DNA of 64,000 bases. Origin: Takakia lepidozioides (taxonomy: Eukaryota > Streptophyta > Takakiopsida > Takakiales > Takakiaceae). The notes under the pieces were generated by a model. The model was not told the DNA's origin, ran no database searches, and saw only the letters and a program-made list of their open reading frames with translations. The DNA is taken from positions 13,392,001-13,456,000 of the forward strand of contig CM060734.1 in assembly GCA_030704615.1 (NCBI GenBank). The letters are read 5' to 3'. Position numbers and translations under genes: made by a program. Shown piece by piece: positions 33,410 through 45,040 of the stretch (within the stretch, counting starts at the first letter, position 1; the number at the start of each line of letters is the position of its first letter).

Positions 33410-34701
33410 GTTTCCCCTCACTCAATGCTATGATTACAATCCCTTGATTAACTCTTCAGCTGGAAGCATTCAGACAGTTGAAATACACGGCAGGAACTCG
33501 GATTGAAATACTGTGGCCCTGCTCAGGATGGGATACTGGAATAAGACTATCGCCCTTGGCAGTTACAGGTGTCGGCCTCGTAGTGGGATCGTCCGCGTCT
33601 GAAGCTCCATCGACCTGAAGGTGCCATCATCATGCTCTTTTCTGCTGGATCGATGCTGAAGCAAGGCCAAGTAAGGGTTCCTGAATATGCAGAGTAGCAT
33701 AGATTTGACCGAGAAGTACAAATCAACCTCCTAAATCGTCCTGTTGCGATGTCGGAAGTTATTCAATCAGAGGTGCAAAAATAAGGTAAGCCCGGTTCGC
33801 ACAATCATTAGCCTCTTTGACGAATTCAAGGCCTGTCTTGACGTTCCCATGGCTGGATAGATTCGTCTTCCAATATCAAATTTGAAGCAGGAACTAATCT
33901 TCCAACCGAGCCTGTGCGATTGGAACAATGGTCGAGACTTCTGTCCAACTGCAATAAATACCAGAATTATATTCCCCTCGCCAGTCACTCCTGGACGTAT
34001 GCCGTCCCTGCCACACGATAGCCTTCTGGAAAGCTCAAGCATTTGCGAACTCCAGAATCCTACACTCAAAAAACTCCAGATTTAAAATATTTTTCGGCAC
34101 AGGCACCTTTACGAACTGTCATCAGACTTCATTGCAGGCTCTCTCTCTCTCTCTCTCTCTCTCTCAGAACAGCACGACATAAGCTATAAATGCATGACGG
34201 TCGTCTCTCTCTCTTCTCTCTCCCTCTTTTACACCTCGCAAACAACATTGCGAGCACCACTCGCTTTTCGTTTGAGGAGTCCTTACAAAGATCCTTCTCA
34301 TTCATTTTCTCATCCAGTAACATCCGTTTAATCTTATCCACATCCATCCATTTCGGAATGTGGTTTGTCATGACTGTTTCCTCCTGGATGAAACATCTAG
34401 CTGTTTTAACGGAGACCAGTGGATGAAAGATGTATCTGCGATATTACACTTTCAAATCGTTGGATTTTATCTTTACTTTTTGGATTACAGAAAGAACTGA
34501 TAGATTTCTTTAATATATACCGTTTAACTATTGGATCTTCCTTGTATTCTTTGGATTTATTGATAAACCAGTGGTTTGGCAGTTGCTTGAGGAGTGAGAA
34601 GAATATAGAGAGTGCGGAAGAACAAGAGAGTGGGTGAGTCCATCTGAGGGGAAGGATCGTCATTTTGGCTAGTTTCAGAGCCAGTATCCAGGGAGACGAA
34701 G
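33410..34701. promoter_or_regulatory. Shared upstream region between SERAT and the RPT1 copy
   Basis: The two loci are divergent and 1.29 kb apart, so this region should contain both promoters. A perfect (CT)13 tract at 34139-34165 and further CT-rich sequence at 34200-34235 lie on the RPT1 side; such pyrimidine tracts are common near plant transcription starts. No TATA box could be assigned with confidence. Confidence 0.5.
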
Positions 34702-37700
34702 ATGGGGGATATTGAGGATGAGTTGTTGAAGGAGAAGAACCCGCCTCCCCTTGATGAGGACGATATTGCTCTTCTGAAAACCTATGTACGTTTGCTTTCC
34801 TCTACTTCCAATTTATACCTTTTGTGGTGCGGGTACTTTGTCTTTGGAGCGGTTCCATTGCTTTGATGGGTTCTATGTTTTCCCCTCTGAATATGTCGAG
34901 TTCTGCGAACCTGAAATGTAATCGTAGTCTGTACCCTCTTGATCCGTTAAATTTATTCAGGTCTACAACTTCCGCCCACTGATTTCTGGATGTGTGCAGG
35001 TTTTAGGTCCATATTCTTCCACCATCAAGAAAGCAGAGAAGGACATCAAAGAGATGGCAAAGAAAGTCAACGATTTGTGCGGTATGTTTTGCTTTGTGTC
35101 TACAGTATCGGCTGTAATACTCTGTGCACGGGCAAACGGTAACCCTTAGGAGCTAATCCTTGCTATAAACCTTGCCCGATGGCAGGTCTAGTGTGCACAC
35201 TAGAGTCGAAACCATAGCACTGGATTGAGCAACTAGCGGGAAACATGTGCAAGACCAAGTTAGCATCAGGAGTCTCGAGTCAGCTCCACGATGCTTGTAG
35301 CCCACAAACTAGATAACAATTTTGACAGGGCCATGCATTGTTGACTTGAGCAGGGATTAAGGAGTCAGACACGGGGCTGGCAGTTCCAAGTCAGTGGGAT
35401 TTGGTATCTGATAAACAAATGATGCAAGAGGAGCAACCATTGCAGGTGGTGTTGGCTTTGTGGCCCTCAGCCTTTTTGCATCTGTGTGTTTGTACAGTAG
35501 TGGTACTCTAGAGTATGGGAATGGTACTTTTGGATAGACTGATTGTTATTCTGTGTGTAGTTTCGTTGGTCCAGAGTGCATATACTCATGCTCATGCTCA
35601 TCCTTCATCTCTGTGCACAAAGTGAACTAAACTTATTCTTACACTAAGTGATCATTTCACCTTAATCTTGCTCATCACAAGCATTTGGTGATCTCTTGCA
35701 GGTTGCCCGCTGCACTAAGATTATCAATCAAGGTGCGGATGACTGCAAGTATGTGATAAATGTGCAGCAAATTGCTAAGGTATGCCATGCATCAGTATGT
35801 TTCACAAAGTGGGTCATGCATTCAGGCAGTAAAGTTGGGAAGAAGTAGGATTTGTGCTAATTTCAGTGCTCCCATGGCAGGTTTGTTGATGTACCTGGGT
35901 CTCATTATAGGAGAGGAATAGAATGAAGGCCACAACGACAACATCACTTGAACTAGTAGAACTACTGCCCCATGCAACGCTTTCAGCACTTTCTATCAGC
36001 AACTTAGACCACATGCAACATTGTTGTTGCCTAATTCTTCCCCAAAGATTCAAAGGCTCCAGTGCTTTCGGCTTCATGGGAAAAAAACCCAGGGAGATTA
36101 GCAGCAGAACGGCCTATGCCCTGGCCACTGGGTAACTTGCTGAAAGCTTCTCTGTTTAAAAAGTCGAGATTTGATAGAGTAGTTTTCCAAATGGACGTGT
36201 GTGAGTTCTTCGGGGGGTCTAGCTTCCTTTTGCAATTTTTAGCCTCCCTACTTTGAACTCTAGCTTACAAGCAAAGAACCCATGTCAAACACAGCTCTCT
36301 ACCACTATAGTGAGTGGGCTGTTGACGTGATTCTTGTGATTCTTGTGTTTTCATTGCAGTTCGTAGTTGGTTTGGGTGAGAAGGTCTCTCCAACGGATAT
36401 TGAGGAAGGCATGCGCGTCGGGTAAATCTATCCATCCCTCTTTCCATTTTTTGCATGGGCTCGTTGGGATATGGTTTGCAAGGGTTCTAATGTTGGAAAG
36501 GGCTGCATCCTGCAAGGGATTAGAGACCTATCTGCTTCGTTGAAAGATGAAAGGATGCATCATGGGTGTTTTTGGCAGGGTGGATAGGAACAAGTATCAG
36601 ATTCAGATTGCCCTGCCACCCAAGATTGATCCAAGTGTGACTATGATGACAGTGGAGGAGAAACCTGATGTGACCTACAATGACATTGGAGGCTGCAAAG
36701 ATCAGATTGAGAAGATGCGTGAGGTAGGAATGTTTTAAAATCTTTTTGAAGTTTGGTACATATTCTTAGAGGTGGGACAAAAAGTTTCAAGTTGGAGTGG
36801 ACCACAAAAACAAACAGCATACAGACTCTCTGAGGGACAGGCAACCTTATATACCAGTACCTTGGACCAACACAAATGGAAGAGAGTTGCTTTATGAGTT
36901 CATACATAAGTTTGTCAGTAGATTCTGAGCTTGTTGAGGGAATGGGAGCCAATCCGACGGTGGGTGAATGATGACCCTCCAAGCTGGAAAGTTTGGCTTA
37001 ATCTAACCTGGCCTCGCACATTGGCATGTTTTGCCTAGTAGACCTTCAACACATTCAGGGAGATGTTGGCTGATGTGTTGATTGTGCAACTGACTCTTAG
37101 AGTAACTACTGTACAAGAGTCTTCTCATCCATTCGTGTTTGTAGAGACCCTTTACTGCAAAGAGAATGTGTTGGTCAGCATTGCAGGTTACACCCAGAGA
37201 AGTTTGTGAAGCTGGGGATTGACCCCCCTAAGGGAGTCCTTTGCTACGGTCCTCCTGGTACCGGGAAGACCTTGTTGGCACGTGCAGTAGCCAATCGGAC
37301 GGATGCTTGCTTTATCCGTGTCATCGGAAGTGAGCTTGTTCAGAAGTATGTGGGAGAGGGAGCGCGCATGGTTAGGGAGCTTTTTCAGGTAGTCTGAGTT
37401 CTATCACTGTTTACAAAAGTCTGTGGACATCTTTATAGGTCAGTGTTTGATATCTGTTGAATTGTTATCCAGCAGTCTTTCTACAGGCTGTAAAATCTCT
37501 CTCATCATCCCTCTTCCATGTCTCCTAATATGTTGGCTTTCTATTGGGTGAGCAGATGGCTCAGGCGTGCATTGTTTTCTTTGACGAGGTGGCCATTGGA
37601 GGAGCTCGATTTGATGATGGATTGGGCGGTGATAATGAAGTCCAACGAACTATGCTTGAAATAGTCAACCAACTTGATGGTTTTGATGCCCGTGGCAATA

Positions 37701-39211
37701 TCAAAGTCTTGATGGCCACCAACAGGTATCACTTCTATCTATCTTTTGCTGGGCATCGTAGCTAACTCATAAATACTCGGTTGTATCTTGTTTTTAATTT
37801 TATATCCATGAATGCTTGCACGTACCCATATCAGTCTTATTGTAGATAAGCCTACCAATGGAATCGATGCACTGAGAGCTATTTCTGAGGCCTGCACAAT
37901 GCCAGTATATGCATTCTATGCATCTACAAGTACTGCGAGTCATAAAGGCCCAAATGAGCTGGGGCAAGTAACTACTGACTGGTAACCCTACGATAGCACA
38001 GCTTTGATGGCAGATTTGGCCAGGATCTTGACTAAGGAATGACATAAAATTGTCAGTACTGAGGTTAGCATGTGCAGACTGTGTGGTCATAGGGTCCAAA
38101 CCTGTTATTTATTAGGTGCGATGTAGGTAATAGGGCCATGGCTTCTGTATTGGTTTATGAGGGTTTCTCCTTCCACGTTTGAGTAGGCTATGTGAGGACA
38201 AACGCATTATGAGCGGGTGGAGGAGGCTAGAATTTGCTTTTCATAACCTTGCAGTCCCCCGGACCGTGCACATGCTCAGAGGTAGCAGAGAGAGAGAGAG
38301 AGAGAGAGAGAGAGCAGCAAGCTTTTTATTCAGCATCTGATTGCGGAGTGGGAGTGTGCAGACCAGACACGCTAGACTCAGCACTTCTACGACCAGGGCG
38401 GTTGGATCGGAAGGTGGAGTTTGGACTACCTGACCTTGAAAGCCGGACACAAATCTTAAAATCCATACACGCACCATGAATTGCGAGCGTGATATTCGCT
38501 TCGAGCTCCTTGCCCGACTCTGCCTGAATTCCACAGGTTTCTACCCTTCGCTTCATCTTACACTTGTTTGTGGGAGACTGTTATGGAATCAAATCATTGA
38601 GGGTTGATGAGTGCCTGCTCTCACAGGTATTTGTTGTAATTTGCCAGCTATAGAGGTCTTTGTCTCACCCTACATCCTTGAGGTTTTGCACCAAGCGGGC
38701 TGTAGTCAGCTTGCAGGGGATGGATTGTTGATAGGCGCTGGCTTTTCTTGTCATCTTAGAGAGTTATTGCCAGTTCTATCTTGCTGCTGTAGCTGTCTAC
38801 CTCAAATACAGATGTGGCACATTTGACTCTGTTGTGCTGCAGTCAATCTGAAGTGCCAAGAGGGCTCATTGGTCCTTTTGAACCTTTGCCCTTGATATGA
38901 CCCCCACAAGCGGGTCACTTTGCCTATAGTCATAGGCTTGAAAACAAAAGCCTGAAACTGTCTTCATGCTCATGTACAGCCAACAACAATCTTGTCGAAA
39001 GAAAAGAGGGGAAGATGCAGTTGCTAATACTACAGTTTCTGGACTGTTGTTGCAGGTGCTGACATATGGAGTGTATGCACAGAAGCAGGCATGTATGCAA
39101 TTCGAGCTCGCAGGAAGACTGAAAGAAAAAGATTTTTTGGAGGCTGTGAATAAAGTGATCAAAGGCTACCAGAAATTTAGTGCCACACCCAAATACATGG
39201 TGTACAATTAG
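34702..39211 (+). pseudogene. RPT1: 26S proteasome ATPase RPT1, intron-containing but decayed copy
   Basis: Ten exon-like blocks: 34702-34785, 35000-35081, 35354-35445, 35702-35779, 36360-36421, 36579-36723, 37188-37388 (start uncertain), 37556-37725, 38362-38536, 39056-39211. The text is clearly RPT1: [51 protein letters not shown], Walker [20 protein letters not shown], Walker [27 protein letters not shown] and the C-terminus KYMVYN. Defects: the VVELPM stretch before LHPEKF is missing (HCR if acceptor 37178 is used), three residues are lost in MARSKKACIV (here MAQACIV), the Asp of FFDEVDAIGG is lost, a one-base deletion near 38462 leads to a stop at 38477, and a two-base deletion near 39122 shifts the frame again. 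GADIRS reads GADIWS. Retained introns mean segmental duplication, not retrocopying. Both frameshifts adjoin A-runs, so assembly error is a rival explanation for those two only. Confidence 0.75.
38287..38314. repeat. (AG)14 microsatellite in RPT1-copy intron
   Basis: A perfect AG dinucleotide tract lies 47 bases before the exon acceptor at 38361, on the coding strand, where a pyrimidine tract would be expected. It may weaken splicing of this exon. Confidence 0.9.
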
Positions 39212-39724
39212 GTTGGTTTACATGTAGACCCCGGAGAGCCTAACCCATTATTCATGTGAGGCAGCGTAGTTGGGTGGCAGGCAAGAAAGCTTCTGCCCAC
39301 ATTTATTGTGCCTCCCTAATTGTGCGAGTGGATGATTCACGAGTCCAAAATTGAAGTTCTAATTCATTGGGAAATTTGGATGTGCTTTGAAGATGTCTTT
39401 TTTATTCATATGGTAGATAGTTGATGATGTTCTTTCCCCTTCTCCTGCATCTGTCTTAAGCACTAATAAACTGCAGTACAACATGTTGGGACCACATTCC
39501 TGCAACCCCAAAACCAGATCTTTGAATTCTTGGATTTTGTGAAAGTTTGTAGGAAACTGCTTGAGGAAACTATCCCTGCAATTCTGATAAATGCAGCGGC
39601 ACTGGCCTTAGATCCATAACCGATTTTTAGAGCAGACTCGCTGACGTGGCGTGTTTCTACTGGATTTGAGGAGGGGTGCTATATGTGGTATTCTACGACC
39701 TACTAGATTTTAACTACCTATGCG
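39212..39724. other. 3-prime flank of the RPT1 copy
   Basis: AATAAA-like cactaataaactg lies near 39465. Nothing else recognised. Confidence 0.4.
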
Positions 39725-39948
39725 GCTCGGTAGGTCCTGGCTCCCTGCTATATCCGGTGGTGGTAGGTAAGTACAAGGGTAAACTGACTGGCTCGCTGCC
39801 CTAAAAACCCGGTTATGTCCGGTAGCGCTCGAGAGGAGCCCCTGCTAACGGATATAGCAGGTCGCCATGACACCTCGCCGCTAACAGGGCTCGGCAGGTC
39901 CTGGCTCCATGCTATATCCGTATCCGGTAGCAGGGGCTCCTCTCGAAT
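39725..39948. repeat. Foldback element with internal direct repeat
   Basis: Bases 39827-39860 (ctcgagaggagcccctgcta, then ggatatagcagg) are repeated inverted at about 39911-39948. In addition gctcggtaggtcctggctcc (about 39725) recurs directly near 39890 as gctcggcaggtcctggctcc. The whole can fold into a branched hairpin. No ORF. MITE-like, family unknown. Confidence 0.65.
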
Positions 39949-40984
39949 ACTAGACTTCCGACTCTGACATCATCCAGAACTAACTTCCATTTATTCAGAC
40001 GCTTGCCAGTAATGGAGATTCAGATTTTGTCCAAACGCATTCAAGAGGAATCGAAATGATATTGTGAGAATCTACGTGAATGTAGTAAATATCTTCGAGG
40101 ATAAGAACTTAGAACCTCGGTGGATGTATTTAGAATGTAAGTAAGGTGGGCTCACTGCACGATCTTCAGTTTGCTGCGAGAGGAGATTTCAATGTTGGAT
40201 CAGACATTCCAGCCATGGCTTATTTCTAGACTTGACATTGCTCCAGCTTGAGGAGGTGAGTGTGAAGAGTGGTATACAGTACAGTAGCCTTCCCGTAAAT
40301 TGGACGCTCGCGGCGTGCAAACAGTGCTGATTAGTAGCCTCCAAATGTTGCCACTTGAAAACAGAATTGTTCCAACTGCTGTACCATTGAACCCAATTTC
40401 AGGATTGTCGCAATGTGATGTGCCAGTAGCTTATGAGACACATATCTTTCAAACCGACATAAGAAGAGTTGTGAGTGTATTGAGGAAGGGTGTCAATCTC
40501 TCAGTTCATTGCCTCCTAGAAAGACAGAATGTGCTTGTGAATTGCTTTTATCAGCATCAATTATCGCTGCCGAACATTGAAGCAGACGCAAATCCACTCG
40601 AATTGGTAACTCTTGTCAAACTGTCATTTGCATACCTTGCATGATGACGATCACAGTACTGAGGCATTATTGTGTAGGGCACTTGCGGCCGCTTCAAGGC
40701 ATGGACTGCTATGATCAGTTTTCCACAATCCAAAATCACTGGAACGTTGACGTTCAATTCAGGTCGATTACAAAAAATAGGGCATAAGATGGTTGGCAAT
40801 GCGGGGACAGTTGTTATCACTAGTTTTGCATGAGACCCAACAGGCGAAGCCGACATTTTGACACTAACACAAGATCTACAATAGTGAACTGCACACTGGG
40901 TTGTTTACCAGTTTGATTCCACAGAGAGGGATGCGAGCTCCTCTCTGTTGGTATCTAAGATTTTATGATATATCCTGGAGGATT
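39949..40984. other. Unassigned, no recognisable gene
   Basis: ORFs at 40300-40644 (plus) and 40557-40856 (minus) overlap and have no recognised family. Treated as non-coding. Confidence 0.4.
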
Positions 40985-42590
40985 GGGGGTACAGCAGACT
41001 AAGGTAGAGGCCATTACACAGATTCCACGCCCCACGGATGTGAGCCGAGTTTGAGCTTTCATGGGGTTGGCAAACTATTATAGATGGTTTGTCAAGGGAT
41101 TTAGTGCCATTGCAAAGGCTCTAATCAAGCTGACCAAGGTGGACCAGGAGTGGCAGTGGGAAGATGAACAAGAACAAGCTTTCCAAGAGCTCAAGGCGAG
41201 GATGACCTGAGACGACCTATCAGGGGGCGTCCTTTTCAGCTGCATACAGATTGGAGCATGTTGGGGCTTGGAGCGGTGCTCACACAAGTGGATGATGAGG
41301 GAAGAGAGTTCGTAGTGGCTTATGCTAGCCGCTCGAACAACGCTGCAGAGGCTACGTATAGCTCATATGAGGGAGAGTGCTTAGCTGCAGTGTGGGTCGT
41401 GGCATACTTCAAGTGCTATTTATATGGCAATCTCTTCACCCTTGTCACGGATCACCAGCCACTCAAGTGGTTAATGGAGTCAGACAAGCTTACGGGGAAG
41501 CTTGCACGGTGGGCACTCGTACTTCAAGAGTATGACTTTCAAATTGTGCATCGACCGGGTTTGGTCAATCGGGATGCGGAATTGTTGAGTCTCAATCCAT
41601 GCACGAGCCAGCAGGATGACACTGGAGCTCGGTGGCATGGTGAGACGGACAAGGAGATGGTGCCCGGATGACATGCATCTGCATTTCTGTGTAACTTGGC
41701 AGCGGAAGGCCAGGTTGGACCTACAACATGGATGACTGTAGACCGAGTGTCTGAGGACCCTGAGGCCAGCAATGAGCAAGGTGGTGCCAAAGATATACAT
41801 GAGGATTCAGCTGTGTTGGACTATCTCCGCACTGGAAACACGACAACCACTGTGACTGCCAAGGAGAGGGATCGGATCCTACAACGAGCCAAGAGGTTCA
41901 AGTGGGAGGGGACACACCTGCTCCGAGTGTGGGAGGATGGTTGAGTGAGGATTGTGCCTCACCCAACACAGCGGGCACGGTTAGTGCGACATGCCCATGA
42001 GGAGTTGGGGCATTTTGGGGTATGACGCACTCATAGTCAACTGTAGGGGCAGTATTTGGTGCGTGGTATGCACACAGAGATGCAACAATTTGTGGCTAAG
42101 TGCATGGTGTGTGACAGGGTGCGTGCTTCATTCAACGCCCCTACACCACAATTGCACCCTCTTCCGATCATGGGATTGGGCTACAGGTGGAGTCTAGACT
42201 TCGCAGGGCCGTTGCCACTGACCATGCGCCACAACAAGTACATGTTGGTGATGGTGGAGCACTTCTCCAAGTGGATCGAATTGGTTCCATTGCCTGATAA
42301 GGCTAGTGAGGGGGCTGCGTATGCATTATTGGATTGTGTACTTAGCCGATTCGGTGCTCCAGTTGAGGTACTCATGGATCAAGGGAGAGAGTTCTTGGGG
42401 GAGTTTCAGGTATTGTGTGACAAAGCCTTGATAAACCACCGCACTACTTCTCGAGATCATCCTGAGGCCGATGGCTTGGCAGAGAGGGTTGTTCAGACAG
42501 TGAAGAGGGGTTTACGCAAGTATGGCTTGCAAAAGGAACACCTAGGAGATTAGGACCTTCAGTTACCCTGGTTAGCCATGGGCTACATAA
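40985..42590 (+). pseudogene. Ty3/gypsy pol: RT end, RNase H, integrase
   Basis: In order: the RT thumb (LANYYRWFVKGFSAIAKALI, EDEQEQAFQELKARM); RNase H (TDWSMLGLGAVLTQVDDEG, YASRSNNAAEATYSSYEGE, TDHQPLKWLM, QIVHRPGLVNRDAELLS); a linker; the integrase zinc-finger region (HAHEELGHFG, KCMVCDRVRA); and the DDE core (WSLDFAGPLP, LMDQGREFLG, LAERVVQTVKRG). Frames change near 41210 and stops occur near 41944 and 42025, so it is inactive. It ends at 42590 and is followed by an LTR piece of family A. The upstream RT fingers and palm are absent. It likely represents the same broad lineage as the minus-strand protease pieces. Confidence 0.8.
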
Positions 42591-42594
42591 CTCC

Positions 42595-42735
42595 CTCGTT
42601 TGCTTAGCATCTGAGTGTACTTATGGAGGGAGAGTAGGATGTTGTGGGGTGGAGTCCCCATAGCTTGGGGTGCCCCTAGCTTGACTCTTATTTTAACGAG
42701 TGATTATATTGTATTTCGTGTTTTGTGTCAACAGC
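42595..42735 (+). mobile_element. LTR fragment (family A)
   Basis: Nearly identical to 50765-50905, including the phrase tgcttagcatctgagtgtac and the palindromic ggggtggagtccccatagct region. Orientation fits the 3-prime LTR of the plus-strand pol just before it. It ends abruptly at cag (42735), where protease-region sequence starts. Confidence 0.7.
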
Positions 42736-43570
42736 GGCGTGAGTTGGCCATTAGACTACAGCCGGATCATCCTATAGATGGCTCAGTGATGCGAGTCTGC
42801 TCTGATTCTCCTAGAGATGTCTGTATCTGGAAGGGACAAGGCTCCATATCCGCCTCCATGAGGCCCAAACCTGCAATAGCGGCGCTACCCAACATCAGTG
42901 GCTGAGCTCCCAAGTCCAATAAGACCGGTAGTGGCCGGTACATCTTGCCTGCTGGTCCACTTAAAGAGAAAATGTCATCCTGGTTGTCTAACAAGACAAC
43001 TCCAGGTATCACCATGGCGCGCTCAAAGGCTGGCCTAGCTGGCAGCTCCGTCAACCTGGCAACTGCAGCTTGCCATGGCGCAGCCGTGGCAGTCTTGACC
43101 CTCAAATCGGAGGATCCCTCTGCCACTACACCTTCCACTAATTCCGCAGAAGATGAAGTGACCTCCCCACTCTCGCAGAGTGTTGCTGCTAGTCTGAACA
43201 CTGCAGCTGGTCTTACCCCCGGCGTCGCAATCATGGTTGTCGAGAACAGTGCGGTCTGACACACAGAGGTGGCCGCCCCCAACAACACACTGGCTGCACT
43301 AGCCTTCGCAGCAAGTGTCAGTGCTGCACGTGTAGCTCTCCCCAATGACACAATAACAGCCTCTGCTTTGGTATCCGTCGGGCGAGAACTAGGTGCCATG
43401 GATGTCATTGACACTGTCTCCGCCAAGATGAATGATTGAGGCAATCTAGTCTGACGGCTTGCCTCCCCACGCTGTGGATCCAACTCCACCTCTGCACCTC
43501 GTGGCTCAGGAACTCGTGTTGCTCCTCGAGTGATGGCTGTAGAAGACTCGACCTGCATTAATGGTATCAA
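42736..43570 (-). pseudogene. Ty3 protease region with an internal inversion breakpoint
   Basis: Minus strand 43560-42815 repeats the protease region of 11993-12826: RGATRVPEPRGAEVELDPQR, FRLAATLCESGE and VLLDLGAQPLMLG then CPFQIQTSLGESEQ. The catalytic Asp-Ser-Gly reads Asp-Leu-Gly, so the protease would be dead. Immediately beyond, 42736-42797 on the plus strand encodes RRELAIRLQPDHPIDGSVMR, the piece that should follow the protease on the same strand. The two adjacent parts are therefore in opposite orientation. Confidence 0.7.
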
Positions 43571-43930
43571 ACGCAGTCCTAACCTGCACAAGCTGGTGCT
43601 CAATGTAGAACGTGGTGCTGCTGAAATGAGCTTGCAGGTGGTGCCTGATGTGAATGAGCCAAAAACCAAAAAAAAACCACGTCTAGGTGGGTAGATTTCC
43701 CCTTTCTGTAGGTCCCTGCGCAAGTTTTGGGTCAAACGGCCTTGGTATGCCAAAGTTATGGCCAAACAGGCTCTATGTAATTTAACTGCTACAAACATCT
43801 AGCAGTAGCTTCCTTCCTTTTCATGTTTCAGATTTGTGCCAGAGGTCATTCCGTTGTTGACCAACCAGTATCAAGACTCTAAGGGAGTGAGTGTCATAGT
43901 TTTTCACACATTGATGGTTGATTACAAGCT

Positions 43931-44400
43931 TCACCACCCCCTTGATTGGTCCCATCTACACCATTTTTGGATGCTCCAATCTTGCTGAGTACGGATGTTT
44001 GGAGCCTCAACTTGACAAACTTCTCGTGAAGAGGAGAAGAATACTTCGTAGTTATCCCCATGTAGCTTGCTGACCACCGCACCTGCCCACCAGCCATCAC
44101 TTACAAACACTTCCACTTGGTCAAGGCAATGCCATTGGAACACAAACACACATGGAGGGATAGGCCTGATGTCATATATGCTAACAAGCTCCTCCAGTTT
44201 TGTCCCAGCTTCTTCCAGCAACTGCTCATATTGAACTTTGCACTTGTTCTCCTCTTTCTCATATAAGACAACTTGAGCCTCAAACCAAGCACCTTCAAAA
44301 CCTTTTTCTTGGAATCTCACTTCGACCCTAGCACTTGGTATCAACCTCATGCCATCAAACATCATATCATCTCTCCTTGTTTTGATCTTCAATACTTTGG
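43931..44400 (-). pseudogene. Agenet (Tudor-like) domain gene fragment
   Basis: The minus-strand frame, about 155 residues, holds two Agenet units. First: ARVEVRFQEKGFEGAWFEAQ, VVLYEKEENKCKVQYEQLL, LVSIYDIRPIPP. Second: LDQVEVFVSDGWWAGAVVSK, LHGDNYEVFFSSSREVCQVE, APNIRTQQDWSIQKW. Plant Agenet proteins read histone or RNA-related marks in the nucleus and usually have further domains and several hundred residues. An AG at about 44408 (gcttgcag) could be a splice acceptor, so this may be one exon. No neighbouring exons were found, and transposon debris flanks it, so I infer a captured or relic fragment. Confidence 0.6.
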
Positions 44401-44579
44401 GCTTCACTCCCTGCAAGCATCCACCTGCAGGTGGAATCCCTTAGCAAAGAGCTGGAAACACACAGAACTGCGATGTCTACAATGGCTCGGAGCTCCAAGC
44501 TCACAAGGCAGAGGCCCCCTCCTGGGCTAATATAGTTAAGGGAGCACATCCAACAACAGTCCTCACTCTCTGGAGAAGA

Positions 44580-45008
44580 CAGTCTCGGCTACCTTGCGAG
44601 AGGAACAACAACAGGCTTTCAAAGCCCTTAACATCAGGGTCACTGGGAAGCTAGGGGGCCTTGCTGAGGGGGACCCTCTTGACGCTGCCACCAGCCTTAT
44701 TCAGCAAAACCTTGCTCTCCCACGGGGCGCGAGTGGCATTGAAAGGGCTTGGCGTGCAGGATGTTCAGAGCACAAAATCCTCTTCATTAGATTCAAGGAC
44801 AAGGGTGCTCGGGATAGAGTCCTCAGGCAGAGGCCTCAATTGAGAGGTCAGGGTATGTACCTCAACGATGACTTGACCCTTTGCAATACAACGCCATGCG
44901 GGCGCAACTCTTGCAGGTTAAGCAAGCTCGAGCTCAAGGGCACTATGCCGTGTACCGAGATGGGAGGGTAATTGTCTGGGAGCACACGACGTCGCCCCTC
45001 TAGCTCTA
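44580..45008 (+). pseudogene. LINE ORF1-like protein fragment
   Basis: The plus-strand text reads GIERAWRAGCSEHKILFIRF, KDKGARDRVLRQRPQLRGQG and MYLNDDLT, and after a frameshift near 44873 QLLQVKQARAQGHYAVYRDG and RVIVWEH then a stop. This follows the RRM plus C-terminal domain layout of L1-type ORF1 RNA-binding proteins (charged RxRVLR, then YLNDDLT..Q, then YR.GR). It directly precedes the endonuclease of ORF2, as in a LINE. Confidence 0.6.
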
Positions 45009-45040
45009 AATAGGGGTTGGGGCACTATGAGACCAACACA

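Noticed and set aside
40300-40856. Two overlapping ORFs on opposite strands after the RPT1 copy
   Set aside because: No recognised family and no splice or start support.
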